Of a DNA stretch of 64,000 bases, positions 50,719-58,979 are shown piece after piece. The notes below the pieces were generated by a model that was given only the letters and a program-made list of their open reading frames with translations, made no database searches and was not told the origin of the DNA. Source of the stretch: CAYNNQ01 sp964398785 (GTDB lineage: Bacteria; Desulfobacterota; Desulfovibrionia; Desulfovibrionales; Desulfonatronovibrionaceae); contig CAYNNQ010000001.1 in assembly GCA_964398785.1 (NCBI GenBank), positions 113,949 through 177,948 of the forward strand. The letters are read 5' to 3'. The position numbers were made by a program, and so were the translations under genes. Position 1 is the first letter of the stretch. Each line of letters starts with the position of its first letter.

Positions 50719-50748
50719 TTGAGCTTGCATATTGCGGCCGGATATAAT
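50719..50748 (+). promoter_or_regulatory. sigma-70 promoter for rpsB
   Basis: TTGAGC at 50719-50724 and a perfect TATAAT at 50743-50748 are 18 bases apart, about 95 bases before the rpsB start. Confidence 0.65.
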
Positions 50749-50772
50749 ATTGACCACCGGTTCTAAACCACA

Positions 50773-50830
50773 CGTTCGGATAAGTCTTGGGTGCCTGTAA
50801 GGTATCCCCGAACGGAGGAATAACCCAAGA
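50773..50830 (+). ncRNA. rpsB leader pseudoknot (putative S2 autoregulatory element)
   Basis: CGTTCGG (50773-50779) pairs with CCGAACG (50808-50814) and TCTTGGGT (50785-50792) pairs with ACCCAAGA (50823-50830). The order A-B-A'-B' is an H-type pseudoknot with 7 and 8 perfect pairs. It ends directly before the AGGAGG of rpsB, where it can gate initiation. Confidence 0.75.
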
Positions 50831-50841
50831 AGGAGGACTTT

Positions 50842-51615
50842 ATGGCTTATGTAAACATGAAGCAAATGTTGGAGACCGGAGTACACTTCGGTCATCAGAC
50901 CAGAAGGTGGAACCCAAAAATGCGTCCATATATTTTCGGGGCGCGCAAGGGGATCCACATAATCGACTTACAGCAGACTGTCCATTTATACCGCCGGGCC
51001 CACGATTTTGTCGTGGATCAGGTCGCTGGCGGCAAACAGGCTATCTTTGTTGGAACCAAGCGTCAGGCCCGGGAAATTGTCCAGGGGGAGGCGGAAAGAT
51101 GCGGCATGCATTATGTGACCAACCGCTGGCTGGGCGGCACATTGACCAATTTCAAGACTATTCGCGGGAGCATTGATCGGCTCAAGAGATTGGAGGAGAT
51201 GTTTGAGGACGGCTCAGTCAATCGTTTTGTGAAGAAAGAAATTGTCCAGATGGAGCGGGAGGTAAGCAAACTGAACGCCAATCTCGGGGGCATAAAAGAC
51301 ATGGAAGAACTCCCCGGAGTGGCCTATATAGTGGATCCCAAAAAGGAAGAGATAGCAGTGAAGGAATGCCGCAAGCTGGGCATCCCCATAGTGGCGATAG
51401 TGGACACCAATTGCGATCCCGATGTGGTGGATTTCGTCATTCCCGGAAATGACGACGCTATACGGGCCATCAAGCTCTTTACCGCGAGTATGGCCGATGC
51501 CTGCCTGGAAGGCCTGGCCCGACGGGAAGACCGGGACGAGGAGGAAATGGAGGTCCCGGAGGAGGCTGTGTCAGAAAAGGAACAGGAAGTCCAAGAGATG
51601 GAGGAGGAAGTATAA
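50842..51615 (+). CDS. rpsB: 30S ribosomal protein S2
   Basis: The 257-residue protein shows MKQMLETGVHFGHQTRRWNPKMRPYIFGARKGIHIIDL, FVGTKRQARE and RWLGGTLTNFKTI, and the PDVVDFVIPGNDDAIRAIKL signature. The last 30 residues are almost all Glu with Val and Met, a common acidic extension. AGGAGG precedes the start. tsf follows directly at the next base after the stop, the standard gene order. Confidence 0.97.
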   Translation: MAYVNMKQMLETGVHFGHQTRRWNPKMRPYIFGARKGIHIIDLQQTVHLYRRAHDFVVDQVAGGKQAIFVGTKRQAREIVQGEAERCGMHYVTNRWLGGTLTNFKTIRGSIDRLKRLEEMFEDGSVNRFVKKEIVQMEREVSKLNANLGGIKDMEELPGVAYIVDPKKEEIAVKECRKLGIPIVAIVDTNCDPDVVDFVIPGNDDAIRAIKLFTASMADACLEGLARREDRDEEEMEVPEEAVSEKEQEVQEMEEEV

Positions 51616-52458
51616 ATGGCTGTTAGTGCTTCAATGGTTAAGGCCCTGCGGGAGCGGACCGGAGCGGGGATGATGGATTGCAAGAAGGCCCTGCAGGAAA
51701 GCGACGGCGATGAAGAGCAGGCTGTATCCTGGCTGCGGGAAAAGGGTCTGGCCAAGGCCCAGAAAAAGGCCGGTCGTTCCACATCGGAAGGTATGATCGC
51801 TTTTTCCGGCACCGAGGATAAAAAGAGTGGCGTTTTGTTCGAGTTTAAGTGCGAGACCGACTTTGTGGCCAAAAACGAGAACTTTTCCGCCTTGGGTCGG
51901 GAGATCGCCGATCACCTGGTTGAAAGCAGGACCGAGGAACTGGATTCTTCTATAGATGAAAAGATCAAGGAACTTGTCGGTGTTCTCGGGGAGAACATGA
52001 ATCCCGGCCGGGCTCGTCTTCTGCAGGTGGAAGAGGAAGGGATCATTGGTTCCTATGTGCATAGTAACGGTAAAATAGGGGTTATGGTCAAGCTCCATTT
52101 CTCCAGGCCGGAAAGCGCCTCCAAGCCCGAGGTCCAGGAATTGGGCCGGGATCTGGCCATGCAGGTGGCTGCTGTAGTCCCGGAATGTGTTTACCCCGAG
52201 AATCTACCGCAGGAGAGCGTGGACAAGGAAAGGGAGTTTTACAAGCATCAGGCCGAGCAGGAAGGCAAGCCCGAGCATATTGCAGAAAAGATTGTCCAGG
52301 GGCGGTTGAATAAATTCTACAAGGAAGTGTGTTTGGCCAAACAGGCCTTTATAAAGGATGATTCCAAGAGTGTGGAGGAATTGCTTCAGGAAGTGAGCCA
52401 GGCCGTGGGGGATGAAATACGCATAGAGACATATGTCCGCCTCGAGCTGGGCGAATAG
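51616..52458 (+). CDS. tsf: elongation factor Ts
   Basis: The 280-residue guanine-exchange factor for EF-Tu begins ASMVKALRERTGAGMMDCKKALQESDGD and has KCETDFVAKNENF, both diagnostic. The C-terminal part ends IETYVRLELGE. A terminator lies about 12 bases after the stop, so rpsB-tsf probably forms one unit and pyrH onward is partly separate. Confidence 0.97.
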   Translation: MAVSASMVKALRERTGAGMMDCKKALQESDGDEEQAVSWLREKGLAKAQKKAGRSTSEGMIAFSGTEDKKSGVLFEFKCETDFVAKNENFSALGREIADHLVESRTEELDSSIDEKIKELVGVLGENMNPGRARLLQVEEEGIIGSYVHSNGKIGVMVKLHFSRPESASKPEVQELGRDLAMQVAAVVPECVYPENLPQESVDKEREFYKHQAEQEGKPEHIAEKIVQGRLNKFYKEVCLAKQAFIKDDSKSVEELLQEVSQAVGDEIRIETYVRLELGE

Positions 52459-52469
52459 AACTCTCAATG

Positions 52470-52496
52470 AAAAGGGTCCGAGTGGCCCTTTTTTAT
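52470..52496 (+). terminator. intrinsic terminator after tsf
   Basis: AAAAGGG with a CC/GG inner stem and CCCTTTTTT form a short hairpin with one bulged T and a T run. Confidence 0.75.
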
Positions 52497-52554
52497 TGCC
52501 CTGCTATTTGCCGTTTTTTTTGCATAAATACATCTTTTTGGAAGGAAAGTAGCT

Positions 52555-53271
52555 ATGGATAAAAAGTATTCCCGTGCCCTTTTAAAGTTGAGCGGAGAGG
52601 CCCTGGCCGGCGAGGGAAAATTTGGCATAGAACCGGAGACTATAGCCAGTATAAGCGAAGATCTGGCCGAGGTGTCCGCAATGGGTGTGGGCTTGGCCAT
52701 GGTCGTGGGCGGGGGTAATATTTTTCGCGGTGTTTCTGCTTCCTCCAGCGGAATGGATCGGGCTTCTGCGGACTACATGGGAATGCTGGCCACGGTTATG
52801 AATGCTTTGGCCATCCAGGATTCTTTGGAGAAAATTGGCGTGAGCACCCGAGTCATGACCGCCATAAGCATGCGCGAGGTGGCTGAACCCTATATCCGGC
52901 GGCGTGCTATCCGGCATCTGGAAAAGGGCCGGGTTGTTATTTGCGCCGCGGGCACCGGAAATCCCTATTTCACCACGGATACGGCTTCCGCTTTGCGCGC
53001 AATGGAGCTAAAATCGGACGTGATAGTCAAAGCCACCCGCGTGGACGGAGTTTACGATAAGGATCCGGAGAAATTTTCGGATGCCCGGAAATATACTAAA
53101 CTTGACTATATCGAAGTGTTGCAGAAAAGGCTGGGCGTGATGGATTCCGCGGCCATTTCTTTATGTATGGACAATAATATGCCTATAGTTGTATTTGACC
53201 TTTTTCGGCGGGGTAATATTAAAAAGGTGGTTTGCGGAGAAGAAGTAGGGACTATTGTCCAAGGAGGTTAG
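52555..53271 (+). CDS. pyrH: UMP kinase
   Basis: The 238-residue amino-acid-kinase-fold enzyme converts UMP to UDP. ALLKLSGEALAG, AMVVGGGNIFRG, RRAIRHLEKGRVVICAAGTGNPYFTTDTAS and VYDKDPEKFSDARKY are diagnostic. It is activated by GTP and inhibited by UTP in characterised members. GGAAGGAAAGTAGCT precedes the ATG. It sits one base before frr. Confidence 0.97.
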   Translation: MDKKYSRALLKLSGEALAGEGKFGIEPETIASISEDLAEVSAMGVGLAMVVGGGNIFRGVSASSSGMDRASADYMGMLATVMNALAIQDSLEKIGVSTRVMTAISMREVAEPYIRRRAIRHLEKGRVVICAAGTGNPYFTTDTASALRAMELKSDVIVKATRVDGVYDKDPEKFSDARKYTKLDYIEVLQKRLGVMDSAAISLCMDNNMPIVVFDLFRRGNIKKVVCGEEVGTIVQGG

Positions 53272-53272
53272 T

Positions 53273-53827
53273 ATGCAAGCAGAACTTGATGATTGCCGCC
53301 AGAGGATGGAAAAGGCGGTGCAGAATCTGGAAAAGGATTTCGGGAAGCTCCGGACCGGACGTGCGTCTACCACCCTTGTGGAGGATCTGACTATTGATTA
53401 TTATGGGATGTCCACCCCATTGAACCAATTGGCCTCGCTCTCCACACCGGATAGCCGGACCATTACCATACAGCCGTGGGACCGTAATTCTTTTAAAGAC
53501 ATAGAAAAGGCGATAATAAAATCCGATCTGGGTTTGAATCCGGTGAATGACGGCAAGCTTATCCGGGTGAACATCCCCTCTTTGACCGAGGAGAGGCGCA
53601 AGGAAATGGTCAAAAAGGCCAAAAAGATGTCCGAGGATGCCAAGATAGCCGTGCGCAACATCCGCCGGGATGTAAACGATGATTTTAAAAAGAAGAAAAA
53701 CGACAAGGAACTCTCTGAGGACGAAATGCACAAGGGGCAGGAAGGGGTGCAGAAGATAACCGATGAGTTCGTGGAAAGGATACAAAATATTCTGGAGAAA
53801 AAAGAAAAAGAAATAATGGAGATCTAA
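53273..53827 (+). CDS. frr: ribosome recycling factor
   Basis: The 184-residue protein splits the post-termination ribosome together with EF-G. KDFGKLRTGRASTTLVEDLTIDYYG, SRTITIQPWDRNSF, LGLNPVNDGKLIRVNIPSLTEERRKEMVKKAKK are typical. The ATG at 53273 is behind AAGGAGGTTAGT at the pyrH stop. It has an internal low-complexity Lys-Glu run near its C-terminus. Confidence 0.97.
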   Translation: MQAELDDCRQRMEKAVQNLEKDFGKLRTGRASTTLVEDLTIDYYGMSTPLNQLASLSTPDSRTITIQPWDRNSFKDIEKAIIKSDLGLNPVNDGKLIRVNIPSLTEERRKEMVKKAKKMSEDAKIAVRNIRRDVNDDFKKKKNDKELSEDEMHKGQEGVQKITDEFVERIQNILEKKEKEIMEI

Positions 53828-54517
53828 GTGCATAGTTTGCCCCGTCATTTGGCCGTAATTATGGACGGCAACGGCCGCTGGGCCGAGAGGCGCGGACTAC
53901 CGAGGAGCGCTGGTCATGAGGCGGGCACAAAAGCAGCCAAACAGATAGTAGAACATTGCCGCGGAGTGGGCCTGCGTTGTCTCACTCTATACACATTTTC
54001 CCGGGAAAATTGGAGCCGTCCGGAAAGGGAAATTTCCTTTTTGTTCGAGCTCCTGCGCCGTTTTTTGAACAGTGAGATCGATTCCCTGATGGAGCAGGAT
54101 ATACGGGTGAATATGCTGGGGGACCCGGAGGGACTCCCTTGGTCCACCCGCAAGGTGGTGGAACATGTTTGTTCCCGGACCAAAACCAATACAGGCATGG
54201 ATTTGAATTTGGCCCTGAATTATTCCGGACGGTGGGAGATAATCCGGGCCTGTCGAGATATTGTCCGCAACGGATTGGACCCGGAACAGATAGACGAGGA
54301 TGTTTTCTCTGAATATCTGTATACCGCCGGGTTGCCTGATCCGGATTTGGTTATCCGCACCAGCGGGGAAAAACGGTTGAGCAACTATCTGCTCTTCCAG
54401 GCAGCTTATGCCGAATTCTATTTTACCCCTGTATTGTGGCCGGATTTCAGTCCCCGGGAGCTAAAAAAGGCCCTGGAGGAATTCGCACAGAGGCAGCGCA
54501 GGTTCGGTGATATTTAA
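53828..54517 (+). CDS. uppS: undecaprenyl diphosphate synthase (isoprenyl transferase)
   Basis: The 229-residue cis-prenyltransferase makes the C55 carrier lipid. HLAVIMDGNGRWAERRGLPRSAGH holds the catalytic Asp and Arg, LTLYTFSRENWSRP is motif III, and DLVIRTSGEKRLSNYLLFQAAYAEFYF is motif V. The start GTG at 53828 follows the frr stop directly, with no strong Shine-Dalgarno, so translation may be coupled. The product feeds peptidoglycan and surface glycan synthesis. Confidence 0.95.
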   Translation: MHSLPRHLAVIMDGNGRWAERRGLPRSAGHEAGTKAAKQIVEHCRGVGLRCLTLYTFSRENWSRPEREISFLFELLRRFLNSEIDSLMEQDIRVNMLGDPEGLPWSTRKVVEHVCSRTKTNTGMDLNLALNYSGRWEIIRACRDIVRNGLDPEQIDEDVFSEYLYTAGLPDPDLVIRTSGEKRLSNYLLFQAAYAEFYFTPVLWPDFSPRELKKALEEFAQRQRRFGDI

Positions 54518-55321
54518 ATGCCAGTATCCGCACATATAAAACGGCTCTTAACAGCCGGTATTCTCCTCTTGCTCATGGGTATAGTTATTTATGCCGGGGA
54601 GATGGCCATGCGGGGGGCCCTTTTTCTGGTTTCCGTTCTCGGGTTGTGGGAATTTTATTCTTTTTTTTGGTCTCCCCGGCAGAATGCGCTTTTAAAAGCC
54701 CTGGCCTTTGTTGCGGCCGGGGTTTTGACCCTTATGCCTCCGGCGATCAGCAGTACCTATTTGCCCTATGCCCTGCCCTTGATTTTCTGTTCCATGGGCG
54801 TTTATTTTTTGATTTTGTTTTCCCTCTTCGGGGATTCGGCAAGGTGCGGCGATTTTATGATAGCTGCGGCAGGTCTTTTGTATATCCCTCTTATACTTCG
54901 TTTGGTACTCGTTTTTTCTATATCGGAAATTCTTTTGGCCCTGGCCGTGGTTTTTGCCACGGATACAGCTGCCTTTTACGCCGGGTCCTGGTGGGGTAAA
55001 CGCCGGATTTGGCCGTCGATAAGCCCCAAAAAAACCTGGACAGGAAGCCTCGCCGGCTTGGGCGTCTGTATTCTGGTAACCGCTGTTGCGGGACTGATTT
55101 GGGGCAAGGTCTCGCTCTGGCAGTTTCTGGTTTTAGGTGTGGTATTGAATTTGGCCGCCCAGTTGGGGGATTTTTTTGAGTCCGCGGTAAAAAGGCGGTG
55201 CAATATAAAGGATTCCGGGAGCACTCTTCCCGGACACGGCGGTATTCTGGATCGAATAGACAGCCTGCTTTTTTTGCTCCCGGTCTTCGCCCTTTTTACT
55301 AAACTGCTTAAATTCTTTTGA
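54518..55321 (+). CDS. cdsA: phosphatidate cytidylyltransferase
   Basis: The 267-residue integral membrane enzyme makes CDP-diacylglycerol. Seven or so hydrophobic helices precede ISPKKTWTGSLAGL and the CDS signature at about residues 205-240 (AAQLGDFFESAVKRRCNIKDSGSTLPGHGGILDRIDSL). It starts at the base after the uppS stop. Confidence 0.95.
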   Translation: MPVSAHIKRLLTAGILLLLMGIVIYAGEMAMRGALFLVSVLGLWEFYSFFWSPRQNALLKALAFVAAGVLTLMPPAISSTYLPYALPLIFCSMGVYFLILFSLFGDSARCGDFMIAAAGLLYIPLILRLVLVFSISEILLALAVVFATDTAAFYAGSWWGKRRIWPSISPKKTWTGSLAGLGVCILVTAVAGLIWGKVSLWQFLVLGVVLNLAAQLGDFFESAVKRRCNIKDSGSTLPGHGGILDRIDSLLFLLPVFALFTKLLKFF

Positions 55322-55322
55322 T

Positions 55323-56522
55323 ATGGACTATATAACTACCTTAAGACCGGAACGCATGCCGGAGTGGCCCAGAAGTATCAGCGTGTTGGGCAGTACGGGG
55401 TCCATTGGGACCAATGCCTTGAACATTGTGCGCAGGTATCCGGAAGACTTCCGGGTGGTGGCCCTGGCCGGGGCTAGAAATATCCCCTTACTCGCCGAGC
55501 AGGCCGCGGAATTCAGGCCCTTGTATCTGGGGGTGCTCAATACGGATTCGGTTCACGAACTAAAAAGGCTGTTGCCTTCGGATTACCGTCCGGGAATCGT
55601 CTGTGGAACCGAGGGGTATTCCTGTTTGGCCGGATTGGGCGAGGCGGAAATGGTCCTTTGCGCGCAAGTGGGTGCCTCCGGACTGCTGCCGGCCCATACA
55701 GCCGCGTCCGAGGGTAAGATTATTCTTTTGGCCAACAAGGAAGCCCTGGTCCTGGGAGGTTCTTTGCTGCGCGAGCAGGCCAGGCGCAATAACGCGGTGA
55801 TTTTGCCGGTGGACTCCGAACACAATGCCCTTTTCCAGTGCCTGGATGCGGACAGCCCACGGAGTCTTTCCCGGTTGATACTTACTGCTTCCGGGGGCCC
55901 TTTCCGTACATGGAAAACCGGGGATCTTTCCAGGGTAACCCCGGAACATGCCCTTAATCATCCCAATTGGTCCATGGGGGCCAAGATCAGCGTGGATTCG
56001 GCAACTCTTATGAATAAGGGGCTGGAGGTCATCGAGGCCTATCATCTCTTTGGAGTGGACAGAAAAAAGATTTCCGTGGTGGTGCATCCGCAGAGTATTA
56101 TCCATTCCCTGGTGGAATACACTGATAGCTCCATGCTCGCCCATATGGGCCTTCCGGATATGCAGGCGCCCATCGCCTATTGCCTCTCTTTTCCCTGCCG
56201 CCTGGAATTGGGACTGGAACGCCTGGACCTTGCCCGCATAGGGGAACTGAATTTTGAAGAGGCAGACAGTGCTCGGTTTCCCTGCCTGGACATGGCCCTA
56301 CAGTGCCTGGAGGGAGCAAACAGCTTGCCGGTGGTCTTGAATGCGGCAAACGAAGTGGCTGTGCAGGCTTTTTTGGATAGGAAAATTGCCTTTATGCAGA
56401 TTGCCCAGTTGGTAAAAGAGGCTTTGAATGCATTCCCGGAGCAAGGGATTGGCTCGATAGAAGAAATTTTCGACTTGGACAATAAAGTCCGCGGACATTT
56501 GCAGGAAAAACAGGAAATATAG
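55323..56522 (+). CDS. dxr: 1-deoxy-D-xylulose 5-phosphate reductoisomerase
   Basis: The 399-residue MEP-pathway enzyme makes 2-C-methylerythritol 4-phosphate for isoprenoids. SVLGSTGSIGTNALNIV is the NADPH site, LPVDSEHNALFQCL, ILTASGGPFR, and WSMGAKISVDSATLMNKGLEVIEAYHLF hold substrate and metal ligands. It sits one base after cdsA. The pathway supplies uppS and the polyprenyl synthase in the window. Confidence 0.97.
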   Translation: MDYITTLRPERMPEWPRSISVLGSTGSIGTNALNIVRRYPEDFRVVALAGARNIPLLAEQAAEFRPLYLGVLNTDSVHELKRLLPSDYRPGIVCGTEGYSCLAGLGEAEMVLCAQVGASGLLPAHTAASEGKIILLANKEALVLGGSLLREQARRNNAVILPVDSEHNALFQCLDADSPRSLSRLILTASGGPFRTWKTGDLSRVTPEHALNHPNWSMGAKISVDSATLMNKGLEVIEAYHLFGVDRKKISVVVHPQSIIHSLVEYTDSSMLAHMGLPDMQAPIAYCLSFPCRLELGLERLDLARIGELNFEEADSARFPCLDMALQCLEGANSLPVVLNAANEVAVQAFLDRKIAFMQIAQLVKEALNAFPEQGIGSIEEIFDLDNKVRGHLQEKQEI

Positions 56523-56524
56523 CA

Positions 56525-57589
56525 ATGCAGAGCATTATCGCCGTAGTCCTGGTATTGGGGCTACTTATTTTCTTCCATGAATTCGGCCATTTTTTGGTGG
56601 CCAGGCTATTCAAGATGGGAGTGTCCACCTTTTCCCTGGGATTCGGTCCCAAGCTATTCGGGTTTGGTTCGGGGCGCACCGAATACCGCCTCTCGGCAAT
56701 ACCCCTGGGCGGATATGTGCAGTTGGTGGGTGAAACCCCGGATGCCGAACTTCCGGAAGGATTTACCGAAAAAGACAGTTTTAGCGTGCGCCCGGTTATT
56801 CAGAGGATTGCCGTGGTTGCCGCTGGTCCGGTTTTCAACTTCTTCCTGGCCTTCTTGATCTATTGGGGGATTTTCGGAATCCAGGGACAGATGCATATGC
56901 TGCCCACGATCGGGGAAGTAACCTCCGGCCTTCCGGCCCAAGAGGCCGGACTCAAGCCCGGGGATCGGGTGCTGGCAGTTGACGGTCAGTCCGTTAATTA
57001 TTGGAAAGAGCTGGCCGGCCGGGTGAAAGAAAGCCAGGGGAAGACTCTGGCTCTAAAAGTGCGACGGGAAGGCGATTCCCGAGATATACGCGTGACTCCT
57101 GAGCTTGTAGAGCGGGAGAATATATTCGGGGAAACCAAACAGGTCCCCCAGATTGGTATAAAGGCCTCCGGAGAAACTGTTTTTACGCCTCTTTCCCTGG
57201 GCAGTGCTTTTACAGAGGGGGCGAAGCAGACCTGGTCCCTTACTGTGCTTACGGTAAAAGGGATAATTAAACTCGTGGAAAGGGTCATACCCTTAAAGAC
57301 CATAGGCGGACCGATAATGATTGCCCAGGTGGTCAGTGAACAGGCGGAACAAGGGATGGTCAATCTGCTTGCTGTTACTGCCCTGATCAGTATCAATTTG
57401 GGACTGTTGAATCTTTTGCCTATCCCTGTTTTGGACGGAGGGCATATTGTTTTTTTTACCATAGAAGGGATCCTTGGCCGACCCCTGGATGAGCGCCTGC
57501 GGTCCTTGGCTACCAGGGTAGGCCTGGCTTTCCTTCTGGCCCTGATGAGCCTGGCCATATTCAATGATCTATGGAGGAGTTTTGGCTGA
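56525..57589 (+). CDS. rseP: RIP metalloprotease RseP (site-2 protease)
   Basis: The 354-residue intramembrane zinc protease has HEFGHFLVARLFKM at residues 18-31, one PDZ domain (about 125-205, GLPAQEAGLKPGDRVLAVDGQ) and LLPIPVLDGGHIVFF as the third zinc ligand. E. coli RseP has two PDZ domains; here one is clear. It cuts anti-sigma factors or signal-peptide remnants in the inner membrane. Two bases separate it from dxr. Confidence 0.95.
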   Translation: MQSIIAVVLVLGLLIFFHEFGHFLVARLFKMGVSTFSLGFGPKLFGFGSGRTEYRLSAIPLGGYVQLVGETPDAELPEGFTEKDSFSVRPVIQRIAVVAAGPVFNFFLAFLIYWGIFGIQGQMHMLPTIGEVTSGLPAQEAGLKPGDRVLAVDGQSVNYWKELAGRVKESQGKTLALKVRREGDSRDIRVTPELVERENIFGETKQVPQIGIKASGETVFTPLSLGSAFTEGAKQTWSLTVLTVKGIIKLVERVIPLKTIGGPIMIAQVVSEQAEQGMVNLLAVTALISINLGLLNLLPIPVLDGGHIVFFTIEGILGRPLDERLRSLATRVGLAFLLALMSLAIFNDLWRSFG

Positions 57590-58316
57590 CCCCGTGTATC
57601 TGGTTGTCAACTGTGCCGAATATCGGCTTCAGGTCCTCATTGGGGGAGGCGGTCGCCTTGCCTGGCAGGAGATATTCCATGCACCCGGCCGGGCCATGCC
57701 CCTGCTGGCGCCGAGTATCCGCCGCGGATTGTCTCATCTGGGGCTTTCTCCCGAAGACTTGTCCGGCATTGCCTATGTTCGGGGACCGGGCAGTTTTACC
57801 GGCTTGCGCATGAGCATCGCGCACCTCTTGGGTTTGGCCCAGGCCACCTCAGCGCCTGTAGCCGGACTGGACTATCTGCCTGTTTTGGCCGCCGGAGTCT
57901 GTCCCTTGCTGCACGCGCCGCTGTGGTGTGTGATTCATTCCAGGCGCAATCAGGTATATGCCCAGAAATTTGTCCCTCCGGACGGCACTCCTGTAAACAA
58001 GGCCGGCGTATTGTCCCCGGGGTATTTGCGCCAAGAATTGGGCAAAAATGGAAAATGTTTTTTACTTGGTTCCGGTGTGGCGCGCAATCCGGAGTTGGTC
58101 CCGGCAAAACAGGACGTAAACATCCTTCCCCCTTGTTTTAATAACCCTTGTGCGGATGTCCTTTTGCATTACGCAGAAAATTCGAGTTATTCGCACAATT
58201 TTGATCCGCCACTGTATCTGCGGCCCTCGGATGCCGAGGAAAACCTGGATTCCATAGCCCGCAAGCGCGGCGTGGATACGGATTTGGCCCGGAGACAAAT
58301 CGAAAACCAACTGTAA
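57564..58316 (+). CDS. tsaB: tRNA threonylcarbamoyladenosine biosynthesis protein TsaB
   Basis: The roughly 250-residue ASKH-fold protein is the dimer partner of TsaD in t6A synthesis on ANN-decoding tRNAs. YVRGPGSFTGLRMSIAHLLGLAQA is the TsaB signature, with the TsaD active-site residues absent as expected. The ATG at 57564 is inside rseP; a TTG at 57582 behind GGAGGAG is a good alternative start. The C-terminal 50 residues (LRPSDAEENLDSIARKRGVD) are a usual tail. Confidence 0.87.
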   Translation: MIYGGVLADPVYLVVNCAEYRLQVLIGGGGRLAWQEIFHAPGRAMPLLAPSIRRGLSHLGLSPEDLSGIAYVRGPGSFTGLRMSIAHLLGLAQATSAPVAGLDYLPVLAAGVCPLLHAPLWCVIHSRRNQVYAQKFVPPDGTPVNKAGVLSPGYLRQELGKNGKCFLLGSGVARNPELVPAKQDVNILPPCFNNPCADVLLHYAENSSYSHNFDPPLYLRPSDAEENLDSIARKRGVDTDLARRQIENQL

Positions 58317-58342
58317 AAATTGATTGTGTGTAAGGACCGGCA

Positions 58343-58371
58343 GTTGCGTTAATCTTGTTTATGACTTATCT
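58343..58371 (+). promoter_or_regulatory. possible promoter of a leaderless regulator mRNA
   Basis: TTGCGT and TATCTT lie 17 bases apart and the -10 ends 8 bases before the ATG at 58380, which has no Shine-Dalgarno. A leaderless transcript is possible. Confidence 0.3.
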
Positions 58372-58379
58372 TTTTCAAT

Positions 58380-58883
58380 ATGTATGAACTTACAGCTAGT
58401 TTGGAAGATTATCTAGAGATAATTTTCCAGTTGGAAACCAAGCAGAACCGGGGTGCCAAACCTTCGGAAATCGCGGATCAGCAGGGCGTTCAGCGGGCCT
58501 CGGTAACCGGAGCGATGCGGGTTTTGTCCGATAAGGGCCTTGTTAACTACCACCCGTACAGCGCGGTAACCCTAACACCGGAAGGATTCCGCGTGGCCAC
58601 GAAAATTGTCCACCGGCACAAAGTCCTTTCCCAGTTTCTGCACCATGTGCTGGATTTACCCCTGGAAATTGCGGAAGCCAACGCCTGCCGCATAGAGCAT
58701 CAGATAGACGACATGGCCATGGAGAGCTTGATCCGTTTTATCCAATTCATCCAGTCCTGTCCGCGTACCGGCGAGGACTGGCTAAGGGCCTTTGCCCGGC
58801 AATGCAACGAGCACGGTGAATGCGACAACTGTGCCCCGTGCATTGAGTACTGCCTGCAGTCCTACCTGCAAAAGAATTCCTAG
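58380..58883 (+). CDS. DtxR/MntR-family metal-dependent regulator with Cys-rich tail
   Basis: The 167-residue protein has a winged helix-turn-helix (LEDYLEIIFQLETKQNRGAKPSEIADQQGVQRASVTGAMRVLSDKGLVNYHPY) and the dimer/metal domain with HRHKVLSQFLHHVL and EANACRIEHQI, giving the usual Cys/Glu/His ligands. The SH3-like third domain is missing. The last 30 residues contain CNEHGECDNCAPCIEYC, a Cys-rich patch not standard in DtxR or MntR. It probably controls iron or manganese uptake genes. It lies between tsaB and fliC. Confidence 0.88.
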   Translation: MYELTASLEDYLEIIFQLETKQNRGAKPSEIADQQGVQRASVTGAMRVLSDKGLVNYHPYSAVTLTPEGFRVATKIVHRHKVLSQFLHHVLDLPLEIAEANACRIEHQIDDMAMESLIRFIQFIQSCPRTGEDWLRAFARQCNEHGECDNCAPCIEYCLQSYLQKNS

Positions 58884-58893
58884 AAATCCCCCT

Positions 58894-58920
58894 AAAGAAT
58901 TTTCCTCCTTCGCCGATAAA
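58894..58920 (+). promoter_or_regulatory. sigma-28 (FliA) promoter of fliC
   Basis: TAAA at 58894-58897, exactly 15 bases, then GCCGATAA at 58913-58920. This is a perfect match to the sigma-28 consensus. Confidence 0.9.
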
Positions 58921-58938
58921 GAAAGCAAATCCTAAACG

Positions 58939-58973
58939 GGCGGCAAGGAAGCCGCCTGAAATATCAAGGAGGA
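58939..58973 (+). promoter_or_regulatory. fliC leader with hairpin GGA and Shine-Dalgarno GGA (candidate CsrA site)
   Basis: GGCGGC and GCCGCC pair to present an AAGGAA loop at 58945-58950. A second AAGGAGGA at 58966-58973 is the Shine-Dalgarno. CsrA dimers bridge two such GGA sites in known flagellin leaders. Confidence 0.6.
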
Positions 58974-58979
58974 AACGTT

